Both the position numbers and the translations under genes were made by a program. Under the pieces are notes generated by a model that was not told where the DNA came from, did no database searches, and saw only the letters and a program-made list of their open reading frames with translations. Shown in pieces: positions 9,492-18,320 of a stretch of 64,000 bases of DNA. The DNA lies in contig NZ_CP128361.1 of NCBI RefSeq assembly GCF_030345075.1, positions 2,170,001 to 2,234,000 on the forward strand, in the 5' to 3' direction. Every line of letters begins with the position of its first letter. The first letter of the stretch is position 1. The stretch comes from Solwaraspora sp. WMMA2065. Its GTDB lineage: Bacteria; Actinomycetota; Actinomycetes; Mycobacteriales; Micromonosporaceae.

Positions 9492-10763
9492 GTGCGGATA
9501 GAGATCGTGACCGCTGGTAGCCGGGGCGACGTCGCACCGTACACCGGGCTGGGGCAGGCACTGCTCGCCGCCGGCCACCGGGTCACCGTGACGACCCACG
9601 GCACCTTCGACGCGCTGGTGACCGGCAGCGGCCTCGACTTCCGGCCGCTGCCGGGTGACCCGTACGCCGCCCAACTCACCCCCGGCGGGCGGCGGCTGCA
9701 CCGGCTCGGCGGTGGGCTGCGCGGCACCGCCGAGTTCGTCCGGCAGGGCCGGCGCTACCTCGACGACCTCGCGACCGGGCTGGCCGACGTCGGCACCGAC
9801 GCCGATGTGCTGCTGCTGGCCACCACGACCGCGCCGCTGGGCTACTCGGTGGCACAGCGACACGCGATCCCGAGCATCGGGGTCTTCCTGCAACCGGTCG
9901 CACCGACCGGCGACTTCCCGCCGGTGCTGCTCGGCGACCGGTCCTTCGGGCCGGTCGGCAACCGGGCGCTGGGGCGTGGCGCCGAGGCGGCCAGTGCCCG
10001 GGCGTACGACCACTCCTCGCGGCGGCTGCGCCACCGGCTCGGCCTGCCGCCGGTCCCGCTGGCCGCTCTGCTGCGGCAGGCCAGGCGCTCAGGCTGGCCG
10101 GTGCTGCACGGGTTCAGTCCGAGCGTGCTCCCCCGACCAGCCGACTGGCGCCCCGGGCTGGAGGTCGTCGGCTACTGGTGGCCGGCCACCGATCCGCACT
10201 GGACTCCCCCGCCGGAGCTGACCGGATTCCTGGACGCCGGCCCGCCGCCGGTGCTGATCACCTTCGGCAGCATGGCGGTGCTCGACGCGTCACTTCCGAC
10301 ACTGATCGGTACGGCGCTGCGCCGGGCCGGCGTACGCGCGATCGTGCAGGCCGGTTGGGGCGGGCTGCGGGTCGGCTACGACGGCGCCCGCCCAGTCAGC
10401 GACGACGGCGTCCTCGCGGTCGGCGACGTACCGCACGACTGGCTGCTGCCCCGGGTGGCGGCGGTGGTCCACCACGCGGGAGCCGGCACCACCGCCGCAG
10501 GGCTACGGGCCGGGGTGCCGGCGGTGACCGTGCCGCTCATCGCCGACCAGCCGTTCTGGGCCGCCCGGCTGACGCGTCTCGGAGTCGCCGCCGAGCCGCT
10601 GCCGGCCCGACGGCTCACCGCCGACCGGCTGGCCGACGCCATCCGCACGGTGCTCGACCGGCCCACGTACGCCGAACGGGCCCGGCACCTCGCGGCCCGG
10701 ATTGCCGCCGAGGACGGGCACGCCGCGGTGCTGCACGCCGTCGACCGGGTCACCCGCCGCTGA
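9492..10763 (+). CDS. GT1-family glycosyltransferase (erythromycin-resistance/sterol GT type)
   Basis: A 423-residue GT-B fold glycosyltransferase. The N-terminal acceptor domain begins MRIEIVTAGSRGDVAPY, and the C-terminal nucleotide-sugar-binding domain has VHHAGAGTTAAGLRAGVP followed by PLIADQPFWAARL, the PSPG-like signature of the GT1 family (UDP- or dTDP-sugar donors). Such enzymes glycosylate lipids or natural products. The start codon is GTG. The last 260 bases are overlapped on the opposite strand by the extended frame of the radical SAM gene at 10503-11675, and that overlap is probably not functional for the latter. Confidence 0.87.
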   Translation: MRIEIVTAGSRGDVAPYTGLGQALLAAGHRVTVTTHGTFDALVTGSGLDFRPLPGDPYAAQLTPGGRRLHRLGGGLRGTAEFVRQGRRYLDDLATGLADVGTDADVLLLATTTAPLGYSVAQRHAIPSIGVFLQPVAPTGDFPPVLLGDRSFGPVGNRALGRGAEAASARAYDHSSRRLRHRLGLPPVPLAALLRQARRSGWPVLHGFSPSVLPRPADWRPGLEVVGYWWPATDPHWTPPPELTGFLDAGPPPVLITFGSMAVLDASLPTLIGTALRRAGVRAIVQAGWGGLRVGYDGARPVSDDGVLAVGDVPHDWLLPRVAAVVHHAGAGTTAAGLRAGVPAVTVPLIADQPFWAARLTRLGVAAEPLPARRLTADRLADAIRTVLDRPTYAERARHLAARIAAEDGHAAVLHAVDRVTRR

Positions 10764-11675
10764 CCGGATCCGCAGCGGCGCCCGGCCCGGCCACCCCTGC
10801 GACCTCCGACGCCGTATCGGGGAGGCGTGCGGGATGCGTTCCAGGACGCCGCCGGCGAAGACGTCGTACAGCGGCAGCTCCCGCAGATGCACGTAGCCGA
10901 TGTGACAGTCGCACGAGACCAGTGGGCAGGGGCGCGGGCGCAGTGCGGCCCGGTAGGAGCCGTCGTAGAGGTTGCCCAGCGGTTCGGCGACGAAGTGGCA
11001 CCGGCGTACCGTGCCGGACCCGTCGACCGAGACCACCGACTCCCCGGTGCGGCACGACCGCCCGGCCGACGGGTGCGGGTGCACGCTGTAGCCGAACAGC
11101 GGGTCGAGCTCGGTCCACGCCCGCTGCTGGGCGGAGTCGTAGCGGTGCCCGTCGGCGGCGTTGACCCAGAGGTAGACCTCGGCCGGCAGCGCGGCCCGCA
11201 GCGACCGGGCGGCCGCCAGGTGCTCGGGCAGGCCGACGACCCCTACCGAGAACCGCACCCCGGCGGTACGCAGCGTGCCGCAGCGGCGCAGGAAGACCTC
11301 CCGGTCGACCTGGCCCGGGTGGTACGTGGCCCAGAACGCCAGCCGGCGACGCTGGTCGGTGTCGGCCTCGGCCAGAAAATCCAGCCGGGCGGCCAGGTTG
11401 GTCTGGATCGCCACCCGGCCCACCTGCGGCAGCCCGGCCAGCCGCAGCAGCGCCCGCCGGTACCAGGATCGGGTCAACGCCTCGCCCCACGGGGTGAACA
11501 GCACCGAGATCCGATCGTCGTGCGGATTACGCACGGCCCAGTCGACGAACCGGTCGAGCGCCACCCGGTCGGTGCGCAGCGTTGCCGGGTCGTCGCGGCG
11601 CTTGGCGAACGGACAGTACGGGCAGTCGTAGTTGCAGCTGGCCAGCGGACCCCGGTAGAGGATGCTCAGGTCCAT
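10503..11675 (-). CDS. STM4011-family radical SAM protein, with an abnormal C-terminal extension
   Basis: The first ~290 residues form a radical SAM protein: MDLSILYRGPLASCNYDC starts with the CNYDCPYC (CxxxCxxC) 4Fe-4S ligands, and further Cys residues occur near the end (CPLVSCDCH). After VLERIPHASP (around 10815) the frame runs on for about 100 residues of Arg/Gly-rich sequence that is simply the antisense of the glycosyltransferase gene. A one-base shift would end it near 10750, so the native stop was probably lost by an indel. It begins five bases after the STM4012-type gene. The family is named from Salmonella; its reaction is unknown. Confidence 0.82.
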   Translation of the reverse strand: MDLSILYRGPLASCNYDCPYCPFAKRRDDPATLRTDRVALDRFVDWAVRNPHDDRISVLFTPWGEALTRSWYRRALLRLAGLPQVGRVAIQTNLAARLDFLAEADTDQRRRLAFWATYHPGQVDREVFLRRCGTLRTAGVRFSVGVVGLPEHLAAARSLRAALPAEVYLWVNAADGHRYDSAQQRAWTELDPLFGYSVHPHPSAGRSCRTGESVVSVDGSGTVRRCHFVAEPLGNLYDGSYRAALRPRPCPLVSCDCHIGYVHLRELPLYDVFAGGVLERIPHASPIRRRRSQGWPGRAPLRIRSAAGDPVDGVQHRGVPVLGGNPGREVPGPFGVRGPVEHRADGVGQPVGGEPSGRQRLGGDSETRQPGGPERLVGDERHGHRRHPGP

Positions 11676-11680
11676 CCGGC

Positions 11681-13006
11681 TCACCGGGCCGGCAGGCCGG
11701 CCATCGCCGCCCGCACCGGGGTCGAGACCAGCCACGGGCCGATCGCGTCACTGCGGGCCAGGCCCGCCGCGGTCAGCGCCAGCCTGTCCGGGGTCACCGT
11801 CAACCAGCCCCGGTCGACCAACGTCGCCAGCTGCGGGAAGTCGTCGACGGCCCGGGTGGCGAACCGCGCCGCGTACGCCGCCTGGTCGCATCCGTCGGCG
11901 CGCAGCAGCGAGGTGATCAGCCAGCGCCGACGCTGTTCGTCGCGGTCCAGCCGGAAACCCACCTCGGCGACGTCGAAGTCGGGCTCCGGCCGGCGCAGGT
12001 AGTCGACGATGATCGCCCGCACCTGCCCGACGGAGACCGCGTAGTCGAACGAGTAGTGCAGGTCGCTGGTGTAGGACCGGGCGCCGCAGCCGAGTCCGAC
12101 CATCCCGTCCTCCTGGCAGGAGTACGCCGGGGCGTCGACGACCGGCAGCGCCGCGCGACGGAAGTGCCGCATCGACAGTTGCCGGTAGCCGGCGGCGCGC
12201 AGCCGGTCGACGCCGTGCCGGTACAGCGTCTGCCGTTGCGCGTCCCACTGTGGATCAGGCAGGTCGGCCGGGGCGCGGCGGGCCAGGCCGGTCAGTGGGC
12301 GGACATAGAGCGGGTAGAGGTAGATCTCCTCCGGCTCCCAGCGCAGCGCCGCGTCGAGCGACTGTGCCCAGGTGGTGTCGGTCTGGCCGGGGATGCCGTA
12401 GATCAGGTCGATGTTCAGCTCCGGGATCGGCTGGTCCCGGATAGCGGCCAGGGCGCGCTCGACCTCGACGCGACGCTGCGGCCGGCCGGCGGCCCGTGCC
12501 TCGGCGTCGAGGAAACTCTGCACCCCGATGCTGATCCGGGTGGTGCCGCGGGCGGCGAGCACCGCCAGCCGGTCCGGGGTGGCGGTGGCCGGTGAGGTCT
12601 CCACCGCCGTCGGCACGCCCGCCGGCCGGAACCTGTCGACCAGGTCGAACATCGTCGACAGCTCGTCCGCGTCCAGGTAGGTCGGCGTACCGCCGCCGAC
12701 GGCGACCCGGGCGAACCGGGCGTCGTCGCCGAGCGCGGCGGCCACCCGTACCGCCTGGCGGCGCAGCTGGTCGAGGTAGGCGGCCACCTGCCCGGCCGGC
12801 GGGTTGGCCCGGGTGAACAGGTTGCAGAAGCCGCAGCGCATCTCGCAGAACGGCAGGTGCAGGTAGAGGAACAGCTCCGTGCGGCGCTGCCCGGACCAGA
12901 CGTCGACCAGCGCGGGACGCGGCCGCAGCGGCCGGTACGCCGTCTTGTGCGGATACCCGTACAGGTAGCCCTGGTACGGCGAGGCGTCCAGGGCGGCGAC
13001 GGTCAC
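11681..13006 (-). CDS. STM4012-family radical SAM protein (HemN-like)
   Basis: A 441-residue radical SAM protein with the cluster motif CEMRCGFC (CxxxCxxC) near residue 55, a glycine-rich VAVGGGTPTYLD and a HemN-like domain order (ISIGVQSF, LNIDLIYGIPGQ). Relatives of HemN include coproporphyrinogen dehydrogenases and methyltransferases, but this family travels with STM4011/4013/4014/4015 and probably works on their unknown substrate. The GTG start at 13006 overlaps the stop of the preceding gene (GTGA), so translation is coupled. The longer upstream frame is rejected because it lies entirely in the STM4013-type gene. Confidence 0.87.
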   Translation of the reverse strand: MTVAALDASPYQGYLYGYPHKTAYRPLRPRPALVDVWSGQRRTELFLYLHLPFCEMRCGFCNLFTRANPPAGQVAAYLDQLRRQAVRVAAALGDDARFARVAVGGGTPTYLDADELSTMFDLVDRFRPAGVPTAVETSPATATPDRLAVLAARGTTRISIGVQSFLDAEARAAGRPQRRVEVERALAAIRDQPIPELNIDLIYGIPGQTDTTWAQSLDAALRWEPEEIYLYPLYVRPLTGLARRAPADLPDPQWDAQRQTLYRHGVDRLRAAGYRQLSMRHFRRAALPVVDAPAYSCQEDGMVGLGCGARSYTSDLHYSFDYAVSVGQVRAIIVDYLRRPEPDFDVAEVGFRLDRDEQRRRWLITSLLRADGCDQAAYAARFATRAVDDFPQLATLVDRGWLTVTPDRLALTAAGLARSDAIGPWLVSTPVRAAMAGLPAR

Positions 13007-13833
13007 GCCGGGTCCGGTGTCGCGGCGTCGGACCAGGCGCCGGGGTCGATCACGAAATCGGCGTACGGGACCGTCCACACCACCTCGTGGCCGACCCGGT
13101 GTCCGCTGTGTCCGTCCTCGCCGTACGCGGTGCCGTGGTCGGCGCAGATGATCGTCAGACAGGGCCTGCCCCGTGAGCTGGCCATGGCGAACAACCGGCC
13201 GATGTGCCGGTCGACGTACTCCAGGGCGGCGGCGTGGCTGTCCCGGTTGTCGCGTTCGGTGCCCGGCAGGTAGTGCCGGTTCGGCTGGTGCATGGCGGCC
13301 ACGTTGACGAACAGAAACAGCGGCTGGTCAGCGGGAACGGCCGGGACGACCTCGGCGATCCGGTCCAGCTGGGCCTCGAAGCAGCCGGGCGCGGTCACCC
13401 CGAACGCCGACTCCCAGTGCGACTCGGCGAACAGGCCCGGCAGGGTCGCGCCCAGCGGCGAGGAGCGGTTGAAGAACCCGACCCCGCCGACGCACACCGT
13501 GTGGTAGCCCTCCTTGCGCAGCGCGGTGACCAGGTCGGGTGCGTCGAAGACCCAGGTGTGCTCGTCGGTGGTGGCGCTGCCGGGGAAAGCCGCGGCGAAC
13601 ATCCGGGGGTGGCTGCCCGGTTCGGCCGGGGTGGGCAGGAAGCCGGTGAAGAACGCCTGATGTGCGGCGTACGTGAAGCTGGCCGGGCTGTGCCGGCGTT
13701 GCCACTGCCCGTCCGGTAGCGCGCGGGCCAGCTGCGGTGTCCGGCCGGCGGCGAGCAGCTCGACCGCCACGTCATAGCGCAACGTGTCAAGCGTGACGAA
13801 CAGCAGGTCGTGGCTGCCGATCAGGTCCTTCAT
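13003..13833 (-). CDS. STM4013/SEN3800-family hydrolase (alkaline phosphatase/sulfatase fold)
   Basis: A 276-residue protein of the alkaline phosphatase superfamily. The N-terminal metal-binding strand is LLFVTLDTLRYD, where the Asp and the following Thr would be metal ligand and nucleophile, and the late ligands are in CADHGTAYGEDGHSGH. It should hydrolyse a phosphate, phosphonate or sulfate ester, or transfer a phospho-group. The ATG at 13833 overlaps the previous gene's stop (ATGA), and its own stop overlaps the next start. No signal peptide is present, so it acts in the cytoplasm beside the two radical SAM proteins. Confidence 0.87.
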   Translation of the reverse strand: MKDLIGSHDLLFVTLDTLRYDVAVELLAAGRTPQLARALPDGQWQRRHSPASFTYAAHQAFFTGFLPTPAEPGSHPRMFAAAFPGSATTDEHTWVFDAPDLVTALRKEGYHTVCVGGVGFFNRSSPLGATLPGLFAESHWESAFGVTAPGCFEAQLDRIAEVVPAVPADQPLFLFVNVAAMHQPNRHYLPGTERDNRDSHAAALEYVDRHIGRLFAMASSRGRPCLTIICADHGTAYGEDGHSGHRVGHEVVWTVPYADFVIDPGAWSDAATPDPA

Positions 13834-14945
13834 GCCGACCTCCCCATCGCGGCCGTGGTCCGCCAGGCGGCGAACCGGCCGGTACGTATGGCATGCAGCT
13901 GGGCAGCGTAGCTGTCCCGCCCGGCAGCGTCGCACACCGTGGGGAGCAGATCGCCGAAGGCGTTCACCTCCGCCACGGCGTGCCGCCGCCAGTCACTGCC
14001 GATCATCAGGTCCACTCCGACGTGCAGGCTGCCGGTGAAGCAGCGCGCCGCGCGTACACAGTCGGCCAGCGCCGCCGCCCACCGGCGGGGGCCGAACGCC
14101 GCCCGTACCGCCGCCGGGTCACCGCGCCGGTTGCCCAGGTGCAGGTTGGTCAGCGGACCGTCGCTGCTGCGCACCACCAGGTGGCCCGGCTCACCGGCGA
14201 TCACCAGCACCCGCAGGTCGACGACCCGGCCGTGCAGGCCGGCCTTCGGGAACCAGCGCTGCACCAGCAACCCGTCCGGGGCCAACCGGTCCACGATAGA
14301 GGCGACCTCCCGCTCGGTACGGTAGGTCCGCACCCGCAGCGAGTTGAACAGCCGCCCGTCGTCGGTCAGCTCAACCGAGGTGACCGCCTGCGTCCGCCGG
14401 CCGTGCGCGTGCAGGGCGAGCACCCCGGACGCCGACGACCCGTGCACCGGTTTGACGAAGACCCGGGCCCAGCCGGCGTCGGACAGAGCGGTACGCAGCT
14501 GCGCCCAGTCACCGGGTGCGGTGTCCAGGATGGCCGGCTGGGCCACCCCGGCGGCGGCCAGCCGCCGGTGCCCGGCGCGTTTGTCGAACAGCACGGCGAT
14601 GTCGGCCGGGTCGTTGAGCAGGGTCGCGCCGGCCCGCCGGGCGGCGTCGGTGAGCCGGCCCAGGGCGGCGCGCAGCCCGGCGTACCAGGCGGCACCGCCG
14701 CTGATCTCGCCGTGGTCGAGCGGTCGGCCGGCGCCGCGCAGCAGCCGATCCACCTCGGAGTCCTCGCCGGGCGAGTCGATCCGTACCGTCGCCCCGCCGG
14801 GCAGGGCGACATCCTCCCCGGCGGCGAGCTTCCGCCAGGGCAGCACCCGAACCCGCAGGCCAGCGGCGTGCGCGGCGGTGCGGAACGCCCCGACCCGCCG
14901 GTTGCCCGGGTTGCCGACCACGACCAGCGGCGTGGTGTGGCTCAT
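13830..14945 (-). CDS. STM4014-family protein, ATP-grasp-like
   Basis: A 371-residue protein starting with a Rossmann-like strand (TPLVVVGNPGNRRV). It then shows ATP-grasp features: VFVKPVHGSSASGV as the ATP-binding lysine and loop, VVDLRVLVIAG, and EVNAFGDLLP as the metal-binding Glu/Asn strand, as in RimK-like ligases. If active it would join a carboxylate to an amine or thiol using ATP. It is the second gene of the cluster, 20 bases after the LRR gene, and it overlaps the hydrolase gene by ATGA. The role with radical SAM partners is not established. Confidence 0.82.
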   Translation of the reverse strand: MSHTTPLVVVGNPGNRRVGAFRTAAHAAGLRVRVLPWRKLAAGEDVALPGGATVRIDSPGEDSEVDRLLRGAGRPLDHGEISGGAAWYAGLRAALGRLTDAARRAGATLLNDPADIAVLFDKRAGHRRLAAAGVAQPAILDTAPGDWAQLRTALSDAGWARVFVKPVHGSSASGVLALHAHGRRTQAVTSVELTDDGRLFNSLRVRTYRTEREVASIVDRLAPDGLLVQRWFPKAGLHGRVVDLRVLVIAGEPGHLVVRSSDGPLTNLHLGNRRGDPAAVRAAFGPRRWAAALADCVRAARCFTGSLHVGVDLMIGSDWRRHAVAEVNAFGDLLPTVCDAAGRDSYAAQLHAIRTGRFAAWRTTAAMGRSA

Positions 14946-14965
14946 CGGGTGAGGTTAACAACCGG

Positions 14966-15886
14966 TCATTCGCCGACCGAGACGTACCGCCCCCGGTGCG
15001 GGTCGACCTCCTGCTGATCGCTCAGGTCGACGTCGACGCCGGGCAGTGCGGCCGGCAGCCGGACCATCATCGCGTCGGACAGGTAGTGCCGGTGCAGGTC
15101 GAGACGGCGCAGATGGGTCAGCGGCTGCCCGGCGAGCAGGGCGGTGGCCCCGTCGTCGCCGAGGGTGCCCAACGACAGGTCGATGGTTTCCAGGCGGGGC
15201 ACCACCGCCGCGGCGGTCAGCGCGGCGGCGACCGCGTCGGCGATCTCGGCGTTACGCAACCCGAGGGTACGCAGCGCGGGCAGCCGGGTGCCATCGAGGA
15301 TCGACGCCAGGTCGTCCACTGAGGTGTCACCTTCGTAGTCGGGGGTGCCCAGCCACAGTTCCAGATGGGTGCAGGCCGGCAGGTCGCTGGCGGCGACGGC
15401 GCGGGTGAGGGCGGCCGGCAGCCCGCCGGACTCGATGGCGAACTCCCGCAGCCCGGTGTGCCGCACCGGCTGCAACAGCAGCGACATCGCACCGCGTACC
15501 CGCAGCACCTGCAGCGCCGGGTAGGCGGCCAGCAGCGGGGTGATGTCGGGCTGCAGGATCCAGGAGATCTCGCACTCGTCGAAGGTCATCTCGCCGAGGA
15601 AGACGGCCCGCAGGTTGGTCAGCCGGGGCGCGGCGTCGACCAGCAGCTCCAGCGGGAACGTGACGTCCCACGGTTCTCCCCAGTCGCCGGTCACCAGCGC
15701 CTCGACGCTCGCCGGGTCGACGGTGTCCAGCCAGGTGGCGAAGAGCTGGGCGAATTCGACCTCGTCCTCCTCCGACGCGCTGAGTCGCCAGGCGACCGGG
15801 GAGCCGGTGTGCTGCGCCGCCGTCTGCGGGTCGAAGTCGACCACCGGCAGTCCGGCGAAGTGGGTGATGTGCTCGTTGATGGTCAT
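14966..15886 (-). CDS. STM4015-family protein (leucine-rich-repeat-like)
   Basis: A 306-residue cytoplasmic protein, first gene of the five-gene cluster. The N-terminal ~130 residues are an acidic domain (LSASEEDEVEFAQLFATWLD). The rest consists of repeats of the form LPALRTLGLRNAEIADAV and HLRRLDLHRHYLSD, typical of LRR folds that bind other proteins. The ATG at 15886 is preceded by GGAG. As the only non-enzymatic member it could recognise the substrate or be the substrate of the radical SAM enzymes; this is inference. Confidence 0.82.
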   Translation of the reverse strand: MTINEHITHFAGLPVVDFDPQTAAQHTGSPVAWRLSASEEDEVEFAQLFATWLDTVDPASVEALVTGDWGEPWDVTFPLELLVDAAPRLTNLRAVFLGEMTFDECEISWILQPDITPLLAAYPALQVLRVRGAMSLLLQPVRHTGLREFAIESGGLPAALTRAVAASDLPACTHLELWLGTPDYEGDTSVDDLASILDGTRLPALRTLGLRNAEIADAVAAALTAAAVVPRLETIDLSLGTLGDDGATALLAGQPLTHLRRLDLHRHYLSDAMMVRLPAALPGVDVDLSDQQEVDPHRGRYVSVGE

Positions 15887-15967
15887 CGACGGTGCTCCGG
15901 GGGAGGGCGTGGGGCTGCGGACCCGGCACGATAGCAACCCGGTGCGACGCCGCGCTGCCCGTGCGGC

Positions 15968-16588
15968 CTACTGCGGCGACTGCAGTTCACTTGGTTGCCC
16001 GGAGTCGGCCACTGATGGAAGGGCCGCAGCGATGCAGTCGAAAACCCGCTGGAGTCCGTCTCGGAACTGGTCGTCGCGGCTCAGGTGTGGCTGACGCGCC
16101 TGCGTTACGATCTTGGTGAAGATCGGGTACTCGCCGCTTCTCACCAGCTGGTCGACGTACGGGTGGCTCCGCGCCATCCACTCCGACTCGCTGAGCCCAC
16201 TGCGGCGCAGCTCCTTGGTTGAGCCGATCTCCTCGCGGACGGTGCCCTCGATGTAGCCGCTCAGCATGGCTATGAGGCCGAGGTTCTCGTCGATGGGGAT
16301 GAGATCATCGAGCACGCCCATCAACCGTTCGATCAGGAGCAGCTGGTTAGGGCCGAAGCTGGGCAGTGACCGCTGCACGGCGGCCATCCAGGGATGCCTC
16401 AGCCACATGGCCCGAAGCCCGTCGGCATAGCGCGCCAGGTCCGTGCGCCAGTCGCCCGAGGGCATCCCCGCGACGTCGATCTCGCCTGTCACCTGGTCGG
16501 CCATGAGATCGACAAGGTTGTCGCGACTCGGGACGTACCGGTAGAGGGACATCGCACCGGCGCCGATCTCAGCGGCGATCCGTCGCAT
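15968..16588 (-). pseudogene. TetR-family regulator truncated in its DNA-binding domain
   Basis: The sequence from MRRIAAEIGAGAMSLYRY onward is a normal TetR protein with a C-terminal ligand domain (206 residues). The first roughly 30-40 residues of the DNA-binding domain (helix 1 and most of helix 2) are missing: similarity stops exactly at 16588, where the ABC permease gene begins on the other strand with its ATG inside the same CATG. The longer frame upstream is antisense to the permease. A deletion has evidently removed the regulator's N-terminus, so it probably cannot bind DNA. It could be called a short intact gene by annotation software. Confidence 0.72.
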
Positions 16589-17384
16589 GGGTCGCCTGGG
16601 CTGGACGCTCACCGACGGGCTGACCCTGATTGGCCGCGAGCTCACACGGCTGCGGCAGGAGCCCGGGCAGATCATCGCCGCGCTGGTCTTCCCCGCCGTC
16701 ATGGTGGTGCTGTTCGGCTACGTCCTCGGCAGCGCGATCCAGGTGCCGGGTGGCGGTGACTACCGCGAGTACCTCATGCCCGGCCTGTTCGCGATGGTGA
16801 CCTTCTCCGCATGGTTGGGGGTCATGACGCGGACGGCCAGCGACGCCACTCGCGGCGTGATGGACCGATTCCGCTCCATGCCGATGGCGCGCTTGGCGGT
16901 GCCGTTCGGGCAGACCGGCACCGACCTGCTGACCGGCCTGTTGATGCTGACCATCATGGTGGGTGCGGGACTGCTGGTGGGCTGGCAGCCCCACCGTGGC
17001 CTGATCCCCACGATTCAGGCGTTCCTGTTGATGATCGTGCTGCGGTACGCGCTGAGCTGGGTGGGCGTCTATGTGGGCCTGGCGGTCAAGAACGACCAGG
17101 TCGCCGACGCGATGGTGCCGCTCGGCCTGCCGTTCACGATGCTGTCCAACGCGTTCGTCCCGACCGACGGCATGCCGGGCTGGTTGCGCTTCCTGGCGGA
17201 CTGGAACCCGGTGAGCGCGCTCACCGCCGCCTCCCGGGAGCTGTTCGGCAATCCGGGCGCCCCCTCGGGAAACGTAGCCTGGCCACTCGCGCATCCGGTG
17301 ACCGCCGTCCTGCTCTGGTCGGCCGTACTGTTGGTGATCTTCGTCCCGCTGTCGTTGCGCGCCTACACGCGCCGAGGACGCTGA
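16587..17384 (+). CDS. ABC-2 type (drug-exporter) permease, without its ATPase
   Basis: A 265-residue permease with about six membrane helices (IIAALVFPAVMVVLFGYVLG near residue 30, MIVLRYALSWVGVYVGLAV in the middle, AVLLWSAVLLVIFVPLSL at the end), like DrrB of daunorubicin exporters. These work with a cytoplasmic ATPase encoded just upstream. Here nothing but the truncated TetR gene precedes it, and no ribosome binding site can exist outside that reading frame. The ATPase gene and promoter were probably lost in the same deletion, so the permease is likely an orphan, perhaps silent. Confidence 0.8.
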   Translation: MGRLGWTLTDGLTLIGRELTRLRQEPGQIIAALVFPAVMVVLFGYVLGSAIQVPGGGDYREYLMPGLFAMVTFSAWLGVMTRTASDATRGVMDRFRSMPMARLAVPFGQTGTDLLTGLLMLTIMVGAGLLVGWQPHRGLIPTIQAFLLMIVLRYALSWVGVYVGLAVKNDQVADAMVPLGLPFTMLSNAFVPTDGMPGWLRFLADWNPVSALTAASRELFGNPGAPSGNVAWPLAHPVTAVLLWSAVLLVIFVPLSLRAYTRRGR

Positions 17385-17429
17385 AGGCTCCTGGTTTCCT
17401 ACTCTTCTGACGCCAGGCGGGGCGGCTCG

Positions 17430-18320
17430 TCAGAGTGCGCCCAGCGGCGGTGCCAGCGGGCCGGCGGCGCGCTGCTGGAGCAGACGCCCGGCCTCGATCA
17501 GCAGGTCGACGAGGCTCACCGCGACGATGACGGCGACCCAGAACTTGGCGGTACGGTCGGCTTCGGGGCTCAGGTAGACCGGACCGGCGAACAGCACCCA
17601 GGTCAGCGCGGCGCAGATGGCCAGTCCGAGGAGCATCCCGACGGTACGGGTCACCGGCCGCCACCGGCCGTGGATGGTGACCAGGAGGTGGTGCACCAGT
17701 GTGGCGATCAGCAGGGCGAGCACGAGTGGGCCACGGAGCTGGGCGAACTCACGGTCGAAGGTGAGGGCCTGCACGGCCTGCGGCGCGGCCCCGAGCTGAT
17801 CCAGCAGCCAGGCCGCGTTGACCAGCACGACCGTACCGGCGACGTAGAAGGCGAAGGCGGCGATCCGGCCGGACCGGTTGACGAAGCCGGCGGCCGACCT
17901 GCGCGGCCGCCAGGCGAAGCGGTCCGGCCACCGACGTCGCGCCCAGCCGGCGAGGCCGAATCCCACGACGAGGAACCCGGGCCACCAGAACGCCGGTAGC
18001 CCGTACGTCCAGTACCAGTCGACCGCGTCGGTCGCGGCGGCCACGCCGAGCAGCCAGATCACCAGCACACCGGCGACGCTGAGCCGGACGAAGCGGCGGG
18101 TGTCGGCCGGGTCGACGGCGATCGGCGGCTGCCCGTACCGGGCGGCCACCTCGGCGGGGCGGCCGAAGGCCCGCAGCCGGGCCACCGGATCGTCGCTGTC
18201 GGCCAGTTCGTCGCGCAACAACGTCGTCAGTTCGAGAGCCACGTCCCTACGCTGCCGGCGGGGTAGCAACCGCGCCACGTCGGCGACGTACGCATCGATC
18301 AGTTCCTCGGTGGTCAGCAC
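17430..18320 (-). CDS. HAAS-domain membrane protein
   Basis: A 296-residue protein. The N-terminal 70 residues (MLTTEELIDAYVADVARLL to GRPAEVAARYGQPP) are a HAAS-type alpha-helical signalling domain, which is nearly always encoded beside a PadR regulator. About six membrane helices follow (VLVIWLLGVAAATDAV, WWPGFLVVGFGLAGW, IAAFAFYVAGTVVLVNAAWLL and others). The GTG start at 18320 abuts the TAA stop of the PadR gene, so the two are translationally coupled. The likely role is sensing or modulating PadR at the membrane, as proposed for the family. Confidence 0.82.
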   Translation of the reverse strand: MLTTEELIDAYVADVARLLPRRQRRDVALELTTLLRDELADSDDPVARLRAFGRPAEVAARYGQPPIAVDPADTRRFVRLSVAGVLVIWLLGVAAATDAVDWYWTYGLPAFWWPGFLVVGFGLAGWARRRWPDRFAWRPRRSAAGFVNRSGRIAAFAFYVAGTVVLVNAAWLLDQLGAAPQAVQALTFDREFAQLRGPLVLALLIATLVHHLLVTIHGRWRPVTRTVGMLLGLAICAALTWVLFAGPVYLSPEADRTAKFWVAVIVAVSLVDLLIEAGRLLQQRAAGPLAPPLGAL

